Source: Entamoeba invadens IP1
Taxonomy: Eukaryota > Evosea > Mastigamoebida > Endamoebidae
DNA: 64,000 nucleotides
Assembly (NCBI RefSeq): GCF_000330505.1
Contig: NW_004440095.1
Span: 125,785-189,784, forward strand
Direction of reading: 5' to 3'
Below are positions 50,936 to 61,958 of the stretch, piece after piece. Numbering within the stretch: the stretch's first letter is position 1; every line of letters starts with the position of its first letter. A program made the translations under genes and the position numbers. Under the pieces are notes generated by a model, which worked only from the letters and a program-made list of their open reading frames with translations, was not told the DNA's origin and made no database searches.

Positions 50936-52978
50936 ATGAGTAAATTGCAAGTTCTTATTGACGACCCTTCTTTGAATGAGTTTGCGCCAACTATTGTTGG
51001 TCGACAGAAAAAGACGTATGACCTCCTTTCACGTATTGAGGCATCTGAAGGTTCTCTTGAGCAATTTGCAGATTCGTACAAACGCTATGGCTTAGTGCGA
51101 GGCACTGAGAACCAAAATGGCAAAGATGTCGAGGGTTGGGTATTTAGAGAGTGGGCTCCCAACTTCAAGGAGATGTATCTCTTTGGTGACTACAACAATT
51201 GGGACAGAAACACTGCGTACAAAATGCACCGTGATGAGTTTGGGACTCACTCAGGGTTCATTGCAGACGTTAATGGGAAGAGTGTAATTCCTCACATGTC
51301 CAAAATTAAGTTCTATGGTATTACACATCAAGGTGAAAGACTCGACAGAATCCCAACATATCACAGATACTGTGTTATCAACAAGAAGATGTCGTGTATG
51401 GAAGCTGTTGTATATAACCCGGAGAACCCGTACAAGTTCACTGCGCAACGCCCAGGTATACCAGAGGCCTTAAAAATCTATGAGAGTCACGTGGGCATTT
51501 GTACCCCAGATACTAAAATAGCGACTTATGACGACTTCAGAGAGAGAATTGTACCGTACTGTAAAAACGTTGGATACAACGCAATACAATTAATGGCTAT
51601 TATGGAACACCCGTATTACGCCTCGTTTGGGTATCAAGTCACCAACTTCTTTGCGCCATCTTCGAGATTTGGAACACCAGACCAACTCAAGAGACTCATT
51701 GATGAATGCCACCGACAAGGGATTGTTGTCTTACTTGATATAGTCCATTCGCATACATCTTCTAATGTCGTTGATGGTATTAACAATTTTGATGGGAGTG
51801 ACGCACACTACTTGTTACCGGGTGACCACGGGAGACACCCCCTTTGGGGCTCAAGACTCTTCAATTACAACAACTACGAGACGATCAGATTCTTGTTGTC
51901 AAACGTTAGATATTACGCAGAGGAATTCCAGTTTGACGGGTTCAGATTTGATGGTGTGACCTCGATGATATATACTCATCACGGTGTCGGTGGATGCACA
52001 TTTGATTATAAGAACTTCTACGGTCCATGCGCCAATGAAGACGCGTTGAGCTATTTGTCTCTTGTGAACATCTTAGTACACAGAAAGGATATGCACTGCG
52101 TAACTATTGCTGAAGACGTTTCTGGATATGCTGGGTTGTGCAGAACCGTTGAAGATGGAGGAGTTGGGTTTGACTATAGACTTGCGATGTCATGTCCAGA
52201 CTTGTGGGTCGAGTACTTGAAGACCAAGAAAGACGAAGACTGGAACGTCAACCACATTGGGTTCACTTTGAATAACAGAAGATGGAAGGAAAAATGTATT
52301 GCGTATGCGGAGTGCCATGACCAAGCACTTGTTGGTGACAAGACAATATCATTCTGGTTGATGGATAAGGAGATGTACACTGGTATGTCACAAGTGTGGG
52401 CACCTTCATTTATCATCTCGAGGGGTATTGCTCTCCATAAAATGATTCGACTTGTGACGTGCATGTTAGGTGGAGAAGGATATTTGACATTCATGGGTAA
52501 CGAATTTGGACACCCCGAATGGTTGGACTTCCCGAGAGAAGGTAATGGAGATTCATTCCATTACGCAAGAAGACAATACAACTTGGTTGAAGACAAGTTA
52601 CTGAGATACAAGAATTTACTTGCTTTCGAAAGAAGCATGTTTGCTCTTGAGAAGGAACACCCGTGGCTTTGTAAACAAAACGCTTTCATTAGTAAACACA
52701 ACGAGGCCGACTACGTTCTTGCTTTCCAAAGAGGCGATTGCATTGCTGTTTTTAACTTCAATCCAAACAAAAGTTTCACTGACTATGGTGTCGGTGTGAA
52801 GGAACCTGGAAAATACAAAATTGTTTTAAGCTCTGACGATAAAGAATTCGACGGATTTGGAAACGCGGTCTCCGGTGGAGAATTGTTCACTGAGAATATG
52901 TCGTGCGACGGATTGCCATATATGGTCAAAGTGTACATCCCAACAAGAGTTGTCATCGTATTGGTCAAAATTAATTAA
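50936..52978 (+). CDS. GBE1: 1,4-alpha-glucan (glycogen) branching enzyme
   Basis: 680 residues, close to eukaryotic GBE1 (about 700). It cuts alpha-1,4 chains of glycogen and re-attaches them by alpha-1,6 links. The N-terminal CBM48 region shows VFREWAPNFKEMYLFGDYNNW. The GH13 barrel has LLDIVHSHTSSN, the nucleophile Asp in DGFRFDGVTSM, the acid/base Glu in TIAEDVSG and the transition-state His-Asp in ECHDQALVGDK. Also present are LTFMGNEFGHPEWLDFPR and a C-terminal beta domain ending VVIVLVKIN. All catalytic residues are present. The ATG at 50936 is preceded by a TATAAAATAAACT stretch about 35 bases upstream, a plausible core promoter. No intron. Glycogen is the main carbohydrate store of Entamoeba (general knowledge). 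Confidence 0.97.
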   Translation: MSKLQVLIDDPSLNEFAPTIVGRQKKTYDLLSRIEASEGSLEQFADSYKRYGLVRGTENQNGKDVEGWVFREWAPNFKEMYLFGDYNNWDRNTAYKMHRDEFGTHSGFIADVNGKSVIPHMSKIKFYGITHQGERLDRIPTYHRYCVINKKMSCMEAVVYNPENPYKFTAQRPGIPEALKIYESHVGICTPDTKIATYDDFRERIVPYCKNVGYNAIQLMAIMEHPYYASFGYQVTNFFAPSSRFGTPDQLKRLIDECHRQGIVVLLDIVHSHTSSNVVDGINNFDGSDAHYLLPGDHGRHPLWGSRLFNYNNYETIRFLLSNVRYYAEEFQFDGFRFDGVTSMIYTHHGVGGCTFDYKNFYGPCANEDALSYLSLVNILVHRKDMHCVTIAEDVSGYAGLCRTVEDGGVGFDYRLAMSCPDLWVEYLKTKKDEDWNVNHIGFTLNNRRWKEKCIAYAECHDQALVGDKTISFWLMDKEMYTGMSQVWAPSFIISRGIALHKMIRLVTCMLGGEGYLTFMGNEFGHPEWLDFPREGNGDSFHYARRQYNLVEDKLLRYKNLLAFERSMFALEKEHPWLCKQNAFISKHNEADYVLAFQRGDCIAVFNFNPNKSFTDYGVGVKEPGKYKIVLSSDDKEFDGFGNAVSGGELFTENMSCDGLPYMVKVYIPTRVVIVLVKIN

Positions 52979-53350
52979 TGAATTTTTTTTGTTGTCGGTT
53001 TAATATTTTTACTTATATTAATATTATTATTTTACCATTTATTATAAATATTATTTTATCGCAATGTTTGTTGTGAATCAATTCGACGTTTTTTGAAATA
53101 TTTGAAAGAAACAACACATTGTCTTATCGTATTAATAAGTTGTTAATAACACAATTGGGGAACGATAAATACAGTTTTCTTAAACACTTTCAATTAACAC
53201 AACTTGAGATTATAGTTTCTATTTTGTTAATTTCTGAAATGAAAACGACACATTTTTATCGCAATAAAACAACAAACAAATTAAGCGAAACTAATTGGTA
53301 ATAGTATAAAACTAGTAAAAAAGAAACTACAAAATTTGAAGGAAGAAATC
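52979..53350. other. AT-rich spacer
   Basis: Between two genes in tandem. A 60-codon frame inside (from 53119) is low-quality Asn/Lys/Thr sequence and is not accepted. A TTG-to-ATG stretch from 53336 belongs to the frame of the EF-hand gene. Confidence 0.5.
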
Positions 53351-54262
53351 ATGTCGATTAAACCTGAGAATGTTGTGAAGAAATATGGAAAAGGGAAAGA
53401 TTATCTGACTTACGAAGAAACCCTCCATTTTCTTGCGAAGCACGCGAATGTCCACATCAACAAAGCAAATCCAAATTTGGGACAATTGAAAGACTACGAG
53501 TTGGTGGTTCGCCTGATGGACAAAGATAAGAACAACAAAATTGATTTTTCAGAAGTCTCCAAACTCGTTGACAAAGCAAATAAGCGCAAAGTGAGTTACT
53601 TTCCTCGAGACTTATATGATTTTGCGTTTGAAGTCATCGACACGGACGACAGCGGTTATTTAGAACGCGAAGAAGTTACCTTTTTCATAGAGACGTACTT
53701 ACAACGCAAGCCGTGTCGCAAAGAAGTTGCGAAGGTCATCGCAAAACTTGATGCGAACAAAGACGGCAAAATCTCGAAAGATGAGTTTCTCGAAGTGTTT
53801 TCGCCCGACGTCCAGAAGTGGCGAACGACGTTCGATATGTACGACGCGAACAAAGACGGACTAATTAGTCAAAAAGAGGCGGCTAATATACTCCAGACAA
53901 TTAGTGGCGAATTTACAACACAACTCAAAGCAACATTTGTTGTGTTATTTAATTTATTTGACAAAGGGCCTAAAGGTGGGTTGAATATAGTTGAGTTCAA
54001 CAAACTCTCGCAACTTATATTTGAATGTTCACTTTCATTTTCGATCAACGATTTCTATGAGCTCATTTTCGATCAGATCGACACAAACGCAACAAATGAA
54101 ATTTCAAGTGTGCAGCTTAAGGACTTCTTAAAAAGGCAGAAAGAATTTGTCACCGACGAAGAGGTGAACGATTTTATTAGAATAATTGACATCGACGGGA
54201 ATGGGAAAATAAATAAAAGAGAATTCGTCGGAGCAATGCACTCGCTCCTTGCCTTATATTGA
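53351..54262 (+). CDS. EF-hand calcium-binding protein with six to seven loops
   Basis: 303 residues made of tandem EF-hands, calbindin/calmodulin-like in style. Canonical loops are DKDKNNKIDFSE, DTDDSGYLEREE, DANKDGKISKDE, DANKDGLISQKE and DIDGNGKINKRE. Two more are degenerate: DKGPKGGLNIVE lacks key ligands and DTNATNEISSVQ has an altered spacing of acidic residues. So five sites probably bind calcium. No signal peptide or membrane helix, so it should be a cytosolic calcium sensor or buffer. The frame opens with a TTG; the first ATG is 53351. No intron. Confidence 0.9.
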   Translation: MSIKPENVVKKYGKGKDYLTYEETLHFLAKHANVHINKANPNLGQLKDYELVVRLMDKDKNNKIDFSEVSKLVDKANKRKVSYFPRDLYDFAFEVIDTDDSGYLEREEVTFFIETYLQRKPCRKEVAKVIAKLDANKDGKISKDEFLEVFSPDVQKWRTTFDMYDANKDGLISQKEAANILQTISGEFTTQLKATFVVLFNLFDKGPKGGLNIVEFNKLSQLIFECSLSFSINDFYELIFDQIDTNATNEISSVQLKDFLKRQKEFVTDEEVNDFIRIIDIDGNGKINKREFVGAMHSLLALY

Positions 54263-54597
54263 TTTATGTTTGTCTATCTTTGAATTGTTCTTCAAAAGTG
54301 ACACTATCTGAAAATGAAGATTTTTAAAGCAAATTACCATATTATGGACATTTTTTCTTTAAGATTTTTTTTCTTTCTTGAAAGGTTTAAAAAGATGAAA
54401 AGTTAGAGAAATAATCTCTGTAATTACCGTCTTATTTGTCTAAGATATTTTTTGCCCTTTTGTGATGGAAAAGAAATTTGGTTTAAGCTAAAAATGAAAG
54501 ATTATTAAACCCCTGATGATGTTACGATACTATTGAACCACACAAAAAACACACAAAAGACGAACCCTAAAAACAAACGACAAAACCCATTAAAATC
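54263..54597. other. Intergenic spacer
   Basis: A/T-rich 335-bp gap between the EF-hand and UTP14 genes. No feature recognised beyond an A-rich leader before the UTP14 ATG. Confidence 0.5.
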
Positions 54598-56952
54598 ATG
54601 ACAGAGATGGAAGACGTCACACTGAATGAATTGGTCACGGCGATCGACGACACCCACTTGCAAAATACAGTCCAATATGACTTGGAGCCGGTCTACAAAA
54701 AAGACTCGGACGTTCAAGAAGTCTCAAAAGCACTTGAAGACTTTGACAAAGCTGATATAGAAAAAGATATTTCAAAGGCAAAAACCAAAGAAACTATGGG
54801 AAAATATACCCAAGTTGTGTTTAATAGAGACGTGCAACCAACTGTTGTTTACCCCCAAAAGGAGGCTCCAAAGCCCAATTTTGCAAGTCAGATCAACGCC
54901 GAGTTGTCTGAAAAAATTGAAAACGTTTTAAACAAAGTAAACCCTAAAAGGGTGGTGGGGGAAGCTAGTGCTTTAGTCCGAAAAGGTATGTCAAGAAAAG
55001 AGCAAATTGAACGAGCGAAAAGACTTGCCGCCCTCAGAAGTGCGATGTTCTTCGACCAACAAAATGCGAGAAGGCAGAACAAAATCAAGTCGAAGAAGTA
55101 TCATCGAATTCTTAAACATGAGAAAGAGCGAGACAAAAAGAAAGAGCAAGAAATTTTAATAGAAAAAGACCCAGAACTTGCTAAGGACTTTGAGAGGAAA
55201 AAGGAGTTTGATCGACTCACCGAGCGAATTACACAACGCCATGCAAAGAATCAATGGGCCCGAGAAATGAAAGAATTTGGGTTGACTCGGATCGACGGTA
55301 TTCGAAGAGATATCCAAGACAAAGATGCGATAGGGAAAATGCTTCGTGAGAAACAGAATAAGGAGTGGATGTTTGATGAGAAGAAATTCTTTGATGAGCA
55401 AGGGTTAAATAAAGAGATCAATGAGATCTTAGGGAAGGAGAATTTTGAGAGTGACGATGAGGACATTGGAGTGACAGACAAAGACAAGGAAATTGCTCTG
55501 GATCGAGTTAAACAACTTCAAAGCACTGAATTAGACAATGACGCGATAATGGGAATGAAGTTTATGAAAGAAGCTCGAAAGAAAGAAGTCGAACAACTGC
55601 AAGGGTTTGTTGATGAGATGAATGCTCCATTAAAAGAAAAGAAGGATGTAGTAGTTGTAGCGATGAATGAAGAAACAATTTCGACGGGACAACAAGAGGG
55701 GTGTGTTGGTATCGAAGGCAATGAAGCTGACGATTCAAAGAAGTACATTGAAACTAGTGAATCACTGGCTCAGCAAAAGAAAAAGGATCAAATGAAGCGC
55801 AAAGAGGAGATTAAGAAGTTTATGAATGACATTACTCAAAACGACGAACACAATGACGACAAAATGGAATTAGAAAATGAAGATGAAAAAGAGGAAGAAC
55901 AAGAGGAGGCTTCGAAAGAAGACCAAAACGTTAAAAGTGGTCAAGAAAGTGTAGAAGAAAGTGTTCAACCTTTAAAGGAAATAGCAATGGAAGACGATAA
56001 TAAAGAAGAAGCCGAAATTATTGAAGAAAAGACTGAAACTGTGGCGAAGCACAAAGACACCATACAAAATATGGAAATGATTCCACTTGATTTTGATGGG
56101 AATGCAGAAAAAGAGGAGAAGAAGACAAAGAAAGAGAAGACGGTGAAGATGGAGATAGAGAAGGACCCAGTAGCGACTGTAACTTTAACACCAACGAATC
56201 CCGAAGTCATTCAAGAGATCAAAATGGAGTCTTCTCCCCTCTCGCGACTTCAAAATATGGATGAAGAAGACGACAACATTATCTTCGAGAAGGATCAAAA
56301 GGAACTCTTGCGTTTAGCATTTGCAGAGGACGATGTGATGCAAGAGGTCAATTCATATGAGCCCAAGAAGAAGAAGGAATACGTCCCTGGCGAGAACGAG
56401 AACTTACCGGGATGGGGCGAATGGTCAAATCAAGCCACTGTTACTAAAAAGGTCAATCAAGAGAAAAAGCCGCGAAAGAAAAAGATCTATGTGAACGCAG
56501 GCGTCGACAAAAAGTTCTTGAAGTACCTTGCAATAGCAGCTCCAGTCAAAGGATTAACCGCAGAAGTCTATGATAAGTTAATTAACCAACCCATCGGAAG
56601 TGAATGGGTCTCCGCAAAGACTCACAGCAAATTGATAGCCCCACGGCACATCGTTCACAGAGGACGAGAGATCGAACCAGTAAGTTCCGATGCTCTCAAA
56701 CAAAAAGAAGAAGAAGATGCTAAGAAAAAACAAGAAGAACAAACAAATACTGAAAATACAAACGTTGAAGGTGACAAACAGGAAAAGAATAGCAACAAGA
56801 AAGATGATCCAAAAAATCGCTTTAAATCGGATCCTCGAAGAGACCGTGTTGGTGGAAAGAACTTTAAACAACATTCAAAAACTGAAGTAAAGAAAGCTCC
56901 TCGAAGAGACAGAGATGATAAAAAGAAGAAGGCTCCTTATTCAAAAAAATGA
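54598..56952 (+). CDS. UTP14: U3 snoRNA-associated protein UTP14
   Basis: 784 residues, similar in size to human UTP14A (771). UTP14 is part of the small-subunit processome and activates the helicase DHR1 during 18S rRNA maturation in the nucleolus. Family landmarks in order: the RKEQIERAKRLAALRSAMFF segment with IKSKKYHRILK (about 140-170), LTERITQRHAKNQWAREMK (about 205-225), and LPGWGEWSNQATVT (about 602-615). Last come the C-terminal PIGSEWVSAKTHSKLIAP, where the family has PRPGxxxxP-like sequence. The middle is a long acidic and Lys/Glu-rich low-complexity region, as in other UTP14 proteins. The tail is basic. ATG 54598, no intron. Confidence 0.9.
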   Translation: MTEMEDVTLNELVTAIDDTHLQNTVQYDLEPVYKKDSDVQEVSKALEDFDKADIEKDISKAKTKETMGKYTQVVFNRDVQPTVVYPQKEAPKPNFASQINAELSEKIENVLNKVNPKRVVGEASALVRKGMSRKEQIERAKRLAALRSAMFFDQQNARRQNKIKSKKYHRILKHEKERDKKKEQEILIEKDPELAKDFERKKEFDRLTERITQRHAKNQWAREMKEFGLTRIDGIRRDIQDKDAIGKMLREKQNKEWMFDEKKFFDEQGLNKEINEILGKENFESDDEDIGVTDKDKEIALDRVKQLQSTELDNDAIMGMKFMKEARKKEVEQLQGFVDEMNAPLKEKKDVVVVAMNEETISTGQQEGCVGIEGNEADDSKKYIETSESLAQQKKKDQMKRKEEIKKFMNDITQNDEHNDDKMELENEDEKEEEQEEASKEDQNVKSGQESVEESVQPLKEIAMEDDNKEEAEIIEEKTETVAKHKDTIQNMEMIPLDFDGNAEKEEKKTKKEKTVKMEIEKDPVATVTLTPTNPEVIQEIKMESSPLSRLQNMDEEDDNIIFEKDQKELLRLAFAEDDVMQEVNSYEPKKKKEYVPGENENLPGWGEWSNQATVTKKVNQEKKPRKKKIYVNAGVDKKFLKYLAIAAPVKGLTAEVYDKLINQPIGSEWVSAKTHSKLIAPRHIVHRGREIEPVSSDALKQKEEEDAKKKQEEQTNTENTNVEGDKQEKNSNKKDDPKNRFKSDPRRDRVGGKNFKQHSKTEVKKAPRRDRDDKKKKAPYSKK

Positions 56953-56955
56953 TTG

Positions 56956-57034
56956 GTTTTTATTATAGTTTTTATTATAGTTTTTATTATAGTTTTTATT
57001 ATAGTTTTTATTATAGTTTTTATTATAGTTTTTA
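56956..57034. repeat. 12-bp tandem repeat after the UTP14 stop
   Basis: The unit TTTTTATTATAG is repeated about six times directly after the UTP14 stop codon, ending about 75 bases before the stop of the convergent alpha-SNAP gene. It covers most of the shared 3' region. Confidence 0.85.
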
Positions 57035-57109
57035 ATATTCTTCATTTTATACTTCATAATATTTCCTTTTCTAAAAAAAAATGTAGAAACCTGTTGTTTA
57101 TTAATCATT

Positions 57110-58045
57110 TCAAAGAAGTGCCGCATTCGCGTTGTCTTCGATCTTCTTCTTCAACACTTCGAAGAGCTGTCTTCTGAATTCGTCGACTTGTTTGAGTTGT
57201 GTGTAGTTACCTACGACGGCGTTGAACTTGTCCAAGTCCATTTCTTTGAGTGCATTGGCCAAGTCCTATTTATGAGTATCATGAGCACCTCTTCTGTTAT
57301 AATCTATAGAGTAAAGTAGAGAACAAACAGCCATAGTCTTATAATCTCTTTCTGATGACAACGATGGATCAAGTGTTTTATATTTATCGACGGATTTGGC
57401 CGCACCAATTTCGTCGTCGTTACACATTTGACAAAGAATTGCGTTGATGAAGTGTTCCTTTGCTCCGAAACGAAGGGCGCCTTGATTGATTTGGTCCATC
57501 CCAGTTTGGTCGAAGGTCTTATAAGCGTCCATATACTTTCCAGTTAACGCCTCCAATTTGGCTGCAGAGATCTTGAGAGGAAGCGCCGATGCGGGGCGGT
57601 TATCCATTTCGTATTGACTTGCTGCTGTTTTGTACGCTTCAGCTGCTTTGTCGTACTTTTTGAGCTCTTCGAAGATCTTCCCGATCTCTTGTTGCGTTTT
57701 GGATGCTTGTGAGAAGGCACCCGCGGCGATGTAATTCTCAACTACACCAAGTAAGATGTCGACTGCGCTTTCTGGGTTTGTACCTTTCGAAAGACAAAGC
57801 GCTTGATTCTGAAGTGCTTTATTTGCGTCGGACGTGTCTCCCAATTTCGTCGATAAAAGATTTGACTTGGAAAAAGCAAGAGCGGCCTTGTCGTAGTCTT
57901 CACTCGCTTTGTAGAGGTTGGCCGCTTTGTTGTACAACTCTTGAGCTTTCGACATGTTTTGTTCTTTACTGAAAATGGACCACTTCGTCTCTAATGTCGC
58001 GGCTTCTTCGTATAACTGATCAGCTTTTTGGTTGCGCTTGGTCAT
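57110..58045 (-). CDS. Alpha-SNAP (NSF attachment protein), two exons
   Basis: 290 residues, matching the usual 290-295. Alpha-SNAP binds spent SNARE complexes and recruits the ATPase NSF to take them apart. Exons are 58045-57329 and 57265-57110. The 63-nt intron has donor GTTTGTT and acceptor TAG, phase 0. Unspliced, the frame would end in a short unrelated tail (RRGAHDTHK). TPR-like helical hairpins are evident: AQELYNKAANLYKASEDYDKA, DKAAEAYKTAASQYEMDNR and GKYMDAYKTFDQTG. The spliced C-terminus LANALKEMDLDKFNAVVGNY followed by FRRQLFEVLKKKIED matches the NSF-activating end of the family. The FSKSNLLSTKLGD region corresponds to the membrane-binding loop area. Confidence 0.92.
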
Positions 58046-59986
58046 TTCTTGGTTTGATTTTATAGTTCTTTTGAGTGTATTTTTATTAACATTTTTACTA
58101 CTGAAATGGTTTGTTTGAAGAGTTAAAATAACTATTGAACGAGTTGTTTTTAATTAATGTGTTAATTGTGGGGTGGAGAGTAAATAAACAAAAACTCGCT
58201 AATTATTTTGGTGTTTTCAATGGGAAATTCACAAATAAAAAAAGTTTTATTTAATAAAGAAAAATGAAAAAATAGCACGTTAATTTAAATAACAAAAACT
58301 ATGAAATTAAAAAAACTATACAAAACCATTTAATTTATTATTTAAAGAAAGAACTTAATACATGTGTGTCAAATGTATTTAAATTTAAATATAAAATATA
58401 ATATGTATATGTTGTTATTAATATAATAGACTATTAGAGTCAAAATATTCTAATATGGTAGTAATATAATATACAATTTTTAATATATTGTATATTAAAT
58501 ATAACCAAGTTAATAATAATAAAAATTATACTTATAATTAAATGATATATATGTTATACTTTATTATTAAAATTTAATAATGTATATTTCTTTTAAATTG
58601 ATAATAGTAAGATATAACATAATCTACAAATACAATTAATTTTGTTTATTCAAATAACTATTTAAAAAAGTTGTTTGTTTATGATGTAGACCATCATTAC
58701 AATGTTAAACTTTGAATTGATTCAACTTTTACAATTTAAACTCAAAACAACAATCAAATTTTTAAATTATCATTATATAATTAACTTTATTATATTCAAA
58801 TAATAATTCAAGAAAATTGTTATTCACTGTCAAATGTTTTATAAACATTGTTAAATTAGCGGAATTTTTATAAACAAATTTTCTTTCAATAAAAAACTGT
58901 AATAAAAAATATTATCTAAAAATAACAAAACCACAATTCTATGTAAAGAAAAATATAGCCACGGCATTTTTTTATATTGATATTCTTTTTAGAATGAAAA
59001 TAGTTAATTTTAATTATATATTAATTCATGAAAAACTTATAAACTCGTTTTGCACAACTCAAATCATTTTAAATTGATGAATAAAATTGTGTAATTACTA
59101 TTAGAATGGTAATAGTAAAAAAATAGAATTATTGTACCTAAAATTACAATGACAAAAAGAAAGAAAAAATAAAAATGAGTCTTTTTGCAATTTTTTCTCA
59201 AATGGTTTTATTTATAGATTTATCAATTTGAATGATTTGTTATAATTATTGTTATAAATTAATTATTAATAGATGGGTGTTTAAGAAGCGATTGTCAAAT
59301 TCGCTGATTCCCGACTGATTATGTAAAAGACCTTTTGAAACTGCATGACAACTAAAAATAGTTTTTTGAGTTTGAGTTATGTTGGTCAAAAGACAGTTAG
59401 TCGAGCGAAAAGTTTTATTGAATACAATTTTAAAAATATATTTCTATATATATCTATATAAGTTTTCATTCTCATTATTTTTTACATTTTTTACTAGTAA
59501 AATTTATAATACCAAAACCAATAATAATAACTGTCGACTCAGAGATGGAATATAAATAGTTTATCAAGAAAAAAAGAAACAAATGTAGAATAATAACACG
59601 ACAAAACAAAGAAAGAAAACAAAAAAAAGAGCCAATTTTTTATAACTGGCAATAGCTAATATATGGTTTCATGTGATAACTCTTTTACTAATTTGTTCTT
59701 ATACTTTTTGAGAAGATGAGATAATAATAAGAAAAAGGAGGCTATAAAGATAAGATGCATTATTGTACTTTTTGGGAAGACGCCAAAAAAGTCTTAGAAA
59801 TGATATACATCACCCAAGACTTCACTATTATTATTGATTGAATAATTAAAATTATAGAACAATTACCACTAACCGGAACGTGCCGAATGAATCATGTGAA
59901 TTAGAATATCAATAATGAAAAGAAATCTCACACCTTCACGAATATGTCTAATATATAAAGAAACTGGATAATTCCAGAGCCTGATC
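58046..59986. other. Long AT-rich spacer
   Basis: About 1.9 kb, mostly A/T. One ATG frame of 28 codons at 59755-59841 (MHYCTFWEDAKKVLEM) has coding-like composition, but it has no GTTTGT donor at its end and no partner exon I can join. I leave it unassigned. Confidence 0.5.
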
Positions 59987-60616
59987 ATGTTCTTGCAACA
60001 CCGAGTAAGAAAGACGGTGTCCTCTCCACACACTGTTATCCGCGAGCCTCCTTCATACCTCACAATGTCAAATCCTAATACTCCGGAGATCTTTTGTAAG
60101 TCAGAGTTATCAGTGAATGACGCCTTTGGCTCGGGCGACGATGTGTTTCTCGTGTGCTCGCACTCCGAAGTGAACACCCCGCGCAAGATCTTTATCGGTC
60201 GCAATCGCGCAAAGACGTATTTAGGACAAGAGACACTCAACACAGACAACTTTCAAGTCTCGCCGCGGACTCGGATGCAATCGATCGTCGAGACTAAAGA
60301 ACTCAAAGGCCTTTGGAAGAATGAGTCCGAGCAACCCATCGAGAATCTCCTCCAGACTTCCACTCTCGAGCCACAAAAGCATCCTTCCCCAACTCAGAAA
60401 CAACAATCCCCAAGAGAAAGATTTCTCCGTCTCGGCGAGATGAACAACTCCTTGAGTCGCTCAATGGTCGAGATCTCAACACAATTGAAGATATTGGAGG
60501 AGATGTCCCCAAAGGAGACTGACGTCGAAGAAACAGAAATAGTTATACCAAAGCGTTGTTGTCTTGGGCAACGCAGACAAAACCACAACGATACTTCAGT
60601 AAAATCAGCGGAGTAG
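59987..60616 (+). CDS. Unknown 209-residue protein
   Basis: A hydrophilic protein, probably disordered in large part, that I do not recognise. It has a more ordered stretch DDVFLVCSHSEVNTPRKIFIG, then Ser/Thr/Pro/Gln-rich sequence (STLEPQKHPSPTQKQQSPR) with SP sites that could be phosphorylated. A short helix LGEMNNSLSRSMVEISTQLKI follows, and the end is Cys/Arg-rich (KRCCLGQRRQNH). No signal peptide or membrane segment. The first ATG is 59987; a second at 60065 (MSNPNTPE) could be the true start. Strong codon contrast with the spacer supports coding. Confidence 0.62.
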   Translation: MFLQHRVRKTVSSPHTVIREPPSYLTMSNPNTPEIFCKSELSVNDAFGSGDDVFLVCSHSEVNTPRKIFIGRNRAKTYLGQETLNTDNFQVSPRTRMQSIVETKELKGLWKNESEQPIENLLQTSTLEPQKHPSPTQKQQSPRERFLRLGEMNNSLSRSMVEISTQLKILEEMSPKETDVEETEIVIPKRCCLGQRRQNHNDTSVKSAE

Positions 60617-61094
60617 GCCAGATGCTCATGTTATTAGTGTTCTTATTTATTCACTTCTGTGACTTCGGTTCTGTAATATATGGTATTATATTTATTATAG
60701 TAATATATTCAGTATAGTATTATTTACTATTTAGTATTAAAAATTATTCAATTAATTAATAATAAATTTTGTTATTAATTAATTTGTTTTTAATAGTATC
60801 GTTTACCATATTGATAGGTTTTGTTTATACTATTACTGTTTAAAACAGTAATAGTATAAAACAGTCTGTTTCCTAATAATTTGTATTTATTATATGTTAT
60901 AGTTTTATTAATATAATTCTTATTCTTTAATATATTGTACTATATATATACCATATATTATACTATTATATCTGGTAGGAGAATATATAGTATAATAAAC
61001 TATATCTATGCTATATTATTTCTTCAAATAAAATATATCATAAATATACTAATGAAAAGTCATTTCGAAAATCAATTAATTGAAATGAAGTCAT
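60617..61094. other. AT-rich spacer between convergent genes
   Basis: Rich in TATA-type simple sequence, with the self-complementary TTTAAAACAGTAATAGTATAAAACAG region around 60840-60865. No gene recognised. Confidence 0.5.
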
Positions 61095-61958
61095 CTACGA
61101 GTAAAAGGTAGCGACAGTAATTGACTTAATATAATGATAGGTGTTCTGATAGAAAATATCTTCATTTTTATAAGGAGGTAAGTTCTTGATATATATGGCG
61201 AAACCTTCACTCATTTCAGTGATGGAGTGGTTAGCGGAAGCTATGACGACGTCCTTTGCGATCTTTCCGATTTCAGTTTTTGAGATCTTAATTCGCTTTT
61301 CGAAGCGCTTCTTCTTGTCGATAACGAAAACGGTGAATTTTGATGCGAATAAGACTTGACCGTTGATGAGAAGAGGTGGGTCGACACAATAAGTTCCGAA
61401 AGAGGCGACGTCTGTTTCATAGATGAACATCATAGAAGGCATTAAAGCGTAATACTTCATTAAAGTGGAATTGATAAGGGAAGCCGGGACTTCCCAAACG
61501 ATTTGAGACTTAGAGAAGGTAGTGTAAGTCAAAAAGGCTGAAGGTAAAAAGGTCGGCTGTTTCTTCTCTTTCACTTCTTTCTTCTCGGGACGATGAGCTT
61601 TGTGATGAACTTTCTTGACATTCACTAACTCTTCCATCACCGCAGTCTTCTTCACACGTTGCTCATCAGTCTTTGCGCGATGGTTCGAGCGAGTCGTTCC
61701 GACTGAAACAATCGAACTCATCAGGCTGTCCCAACTTGGTTTTGTGATGTCGTTTGGAGAGACACTCGACTGCGGAAGTGCTGGACGCTCATTTGAAAAT
61801 TTCTTCGTCGTCTCGTCAATGTTTTGAACAAGCGCATTTGCTCTGACGAGTGTTGAATTGTCGGTGTGTGTTGTGTATTGCTCGCCCGATTTTTGTAAGA
61901 CTGGAAACCCCGACATGTTAATTGTTCCATTGTTTGTGATATGCACTATAATTTGCAT
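61095..61958 (-). CDS. Unknown 287-residue protein
   Basis: No family recognised. The first 150 residues are polar and probably disordered, with a basic Lys/His stretch VKKVHHKAHRPEKKEVKEKK. The last 140 residues look folded, with alternating hydrophobic strands (ALMPSMMFIYETDVASFG, LFASKFTVFVIDKKKRFEKRI) and a helix EIGKIAKDVVIASANHSI. No membrane helix. ATG 61958 is first in frame; Met15 (61916, MSGFPVLQKSGEQ) is an equally likely start. No intron. It is divergent from the HIRA-like gene, 591 bp apart. Confidence 0.65.
   Translation of the reverse strand: MQIIVHITNNGTINMSGFPVLQKSGEQYTTHTDNSTLVRANALVQNIDETTKKFSNERPALPQSSVSPNDITKPSWDSLMSSIVSVGTTRSNHRAKTDEQRVKKTAVMEELVNVKKVHHKAHRPEKKEVKEKKQPTFLPSAFLTYTTFSKSQIVWEVPASLINSTLMKYYALMPSMMFIYETDVASFGTYCVDPPLLINGQVLFASKFTVFVIDKKKRFEKRIKISKTEIGKIAKDVVIASANHSITEMSEGFAIYIKNLPPYKNEDIFYQNTYHYIKSITVATFYS

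Noticed and set aside
53119..53301. 60-codon frame before the EF-hand gene
   Set aside because: Begins with TTG and reads as Asn/Lys/Thr-rich spacer; no motif.
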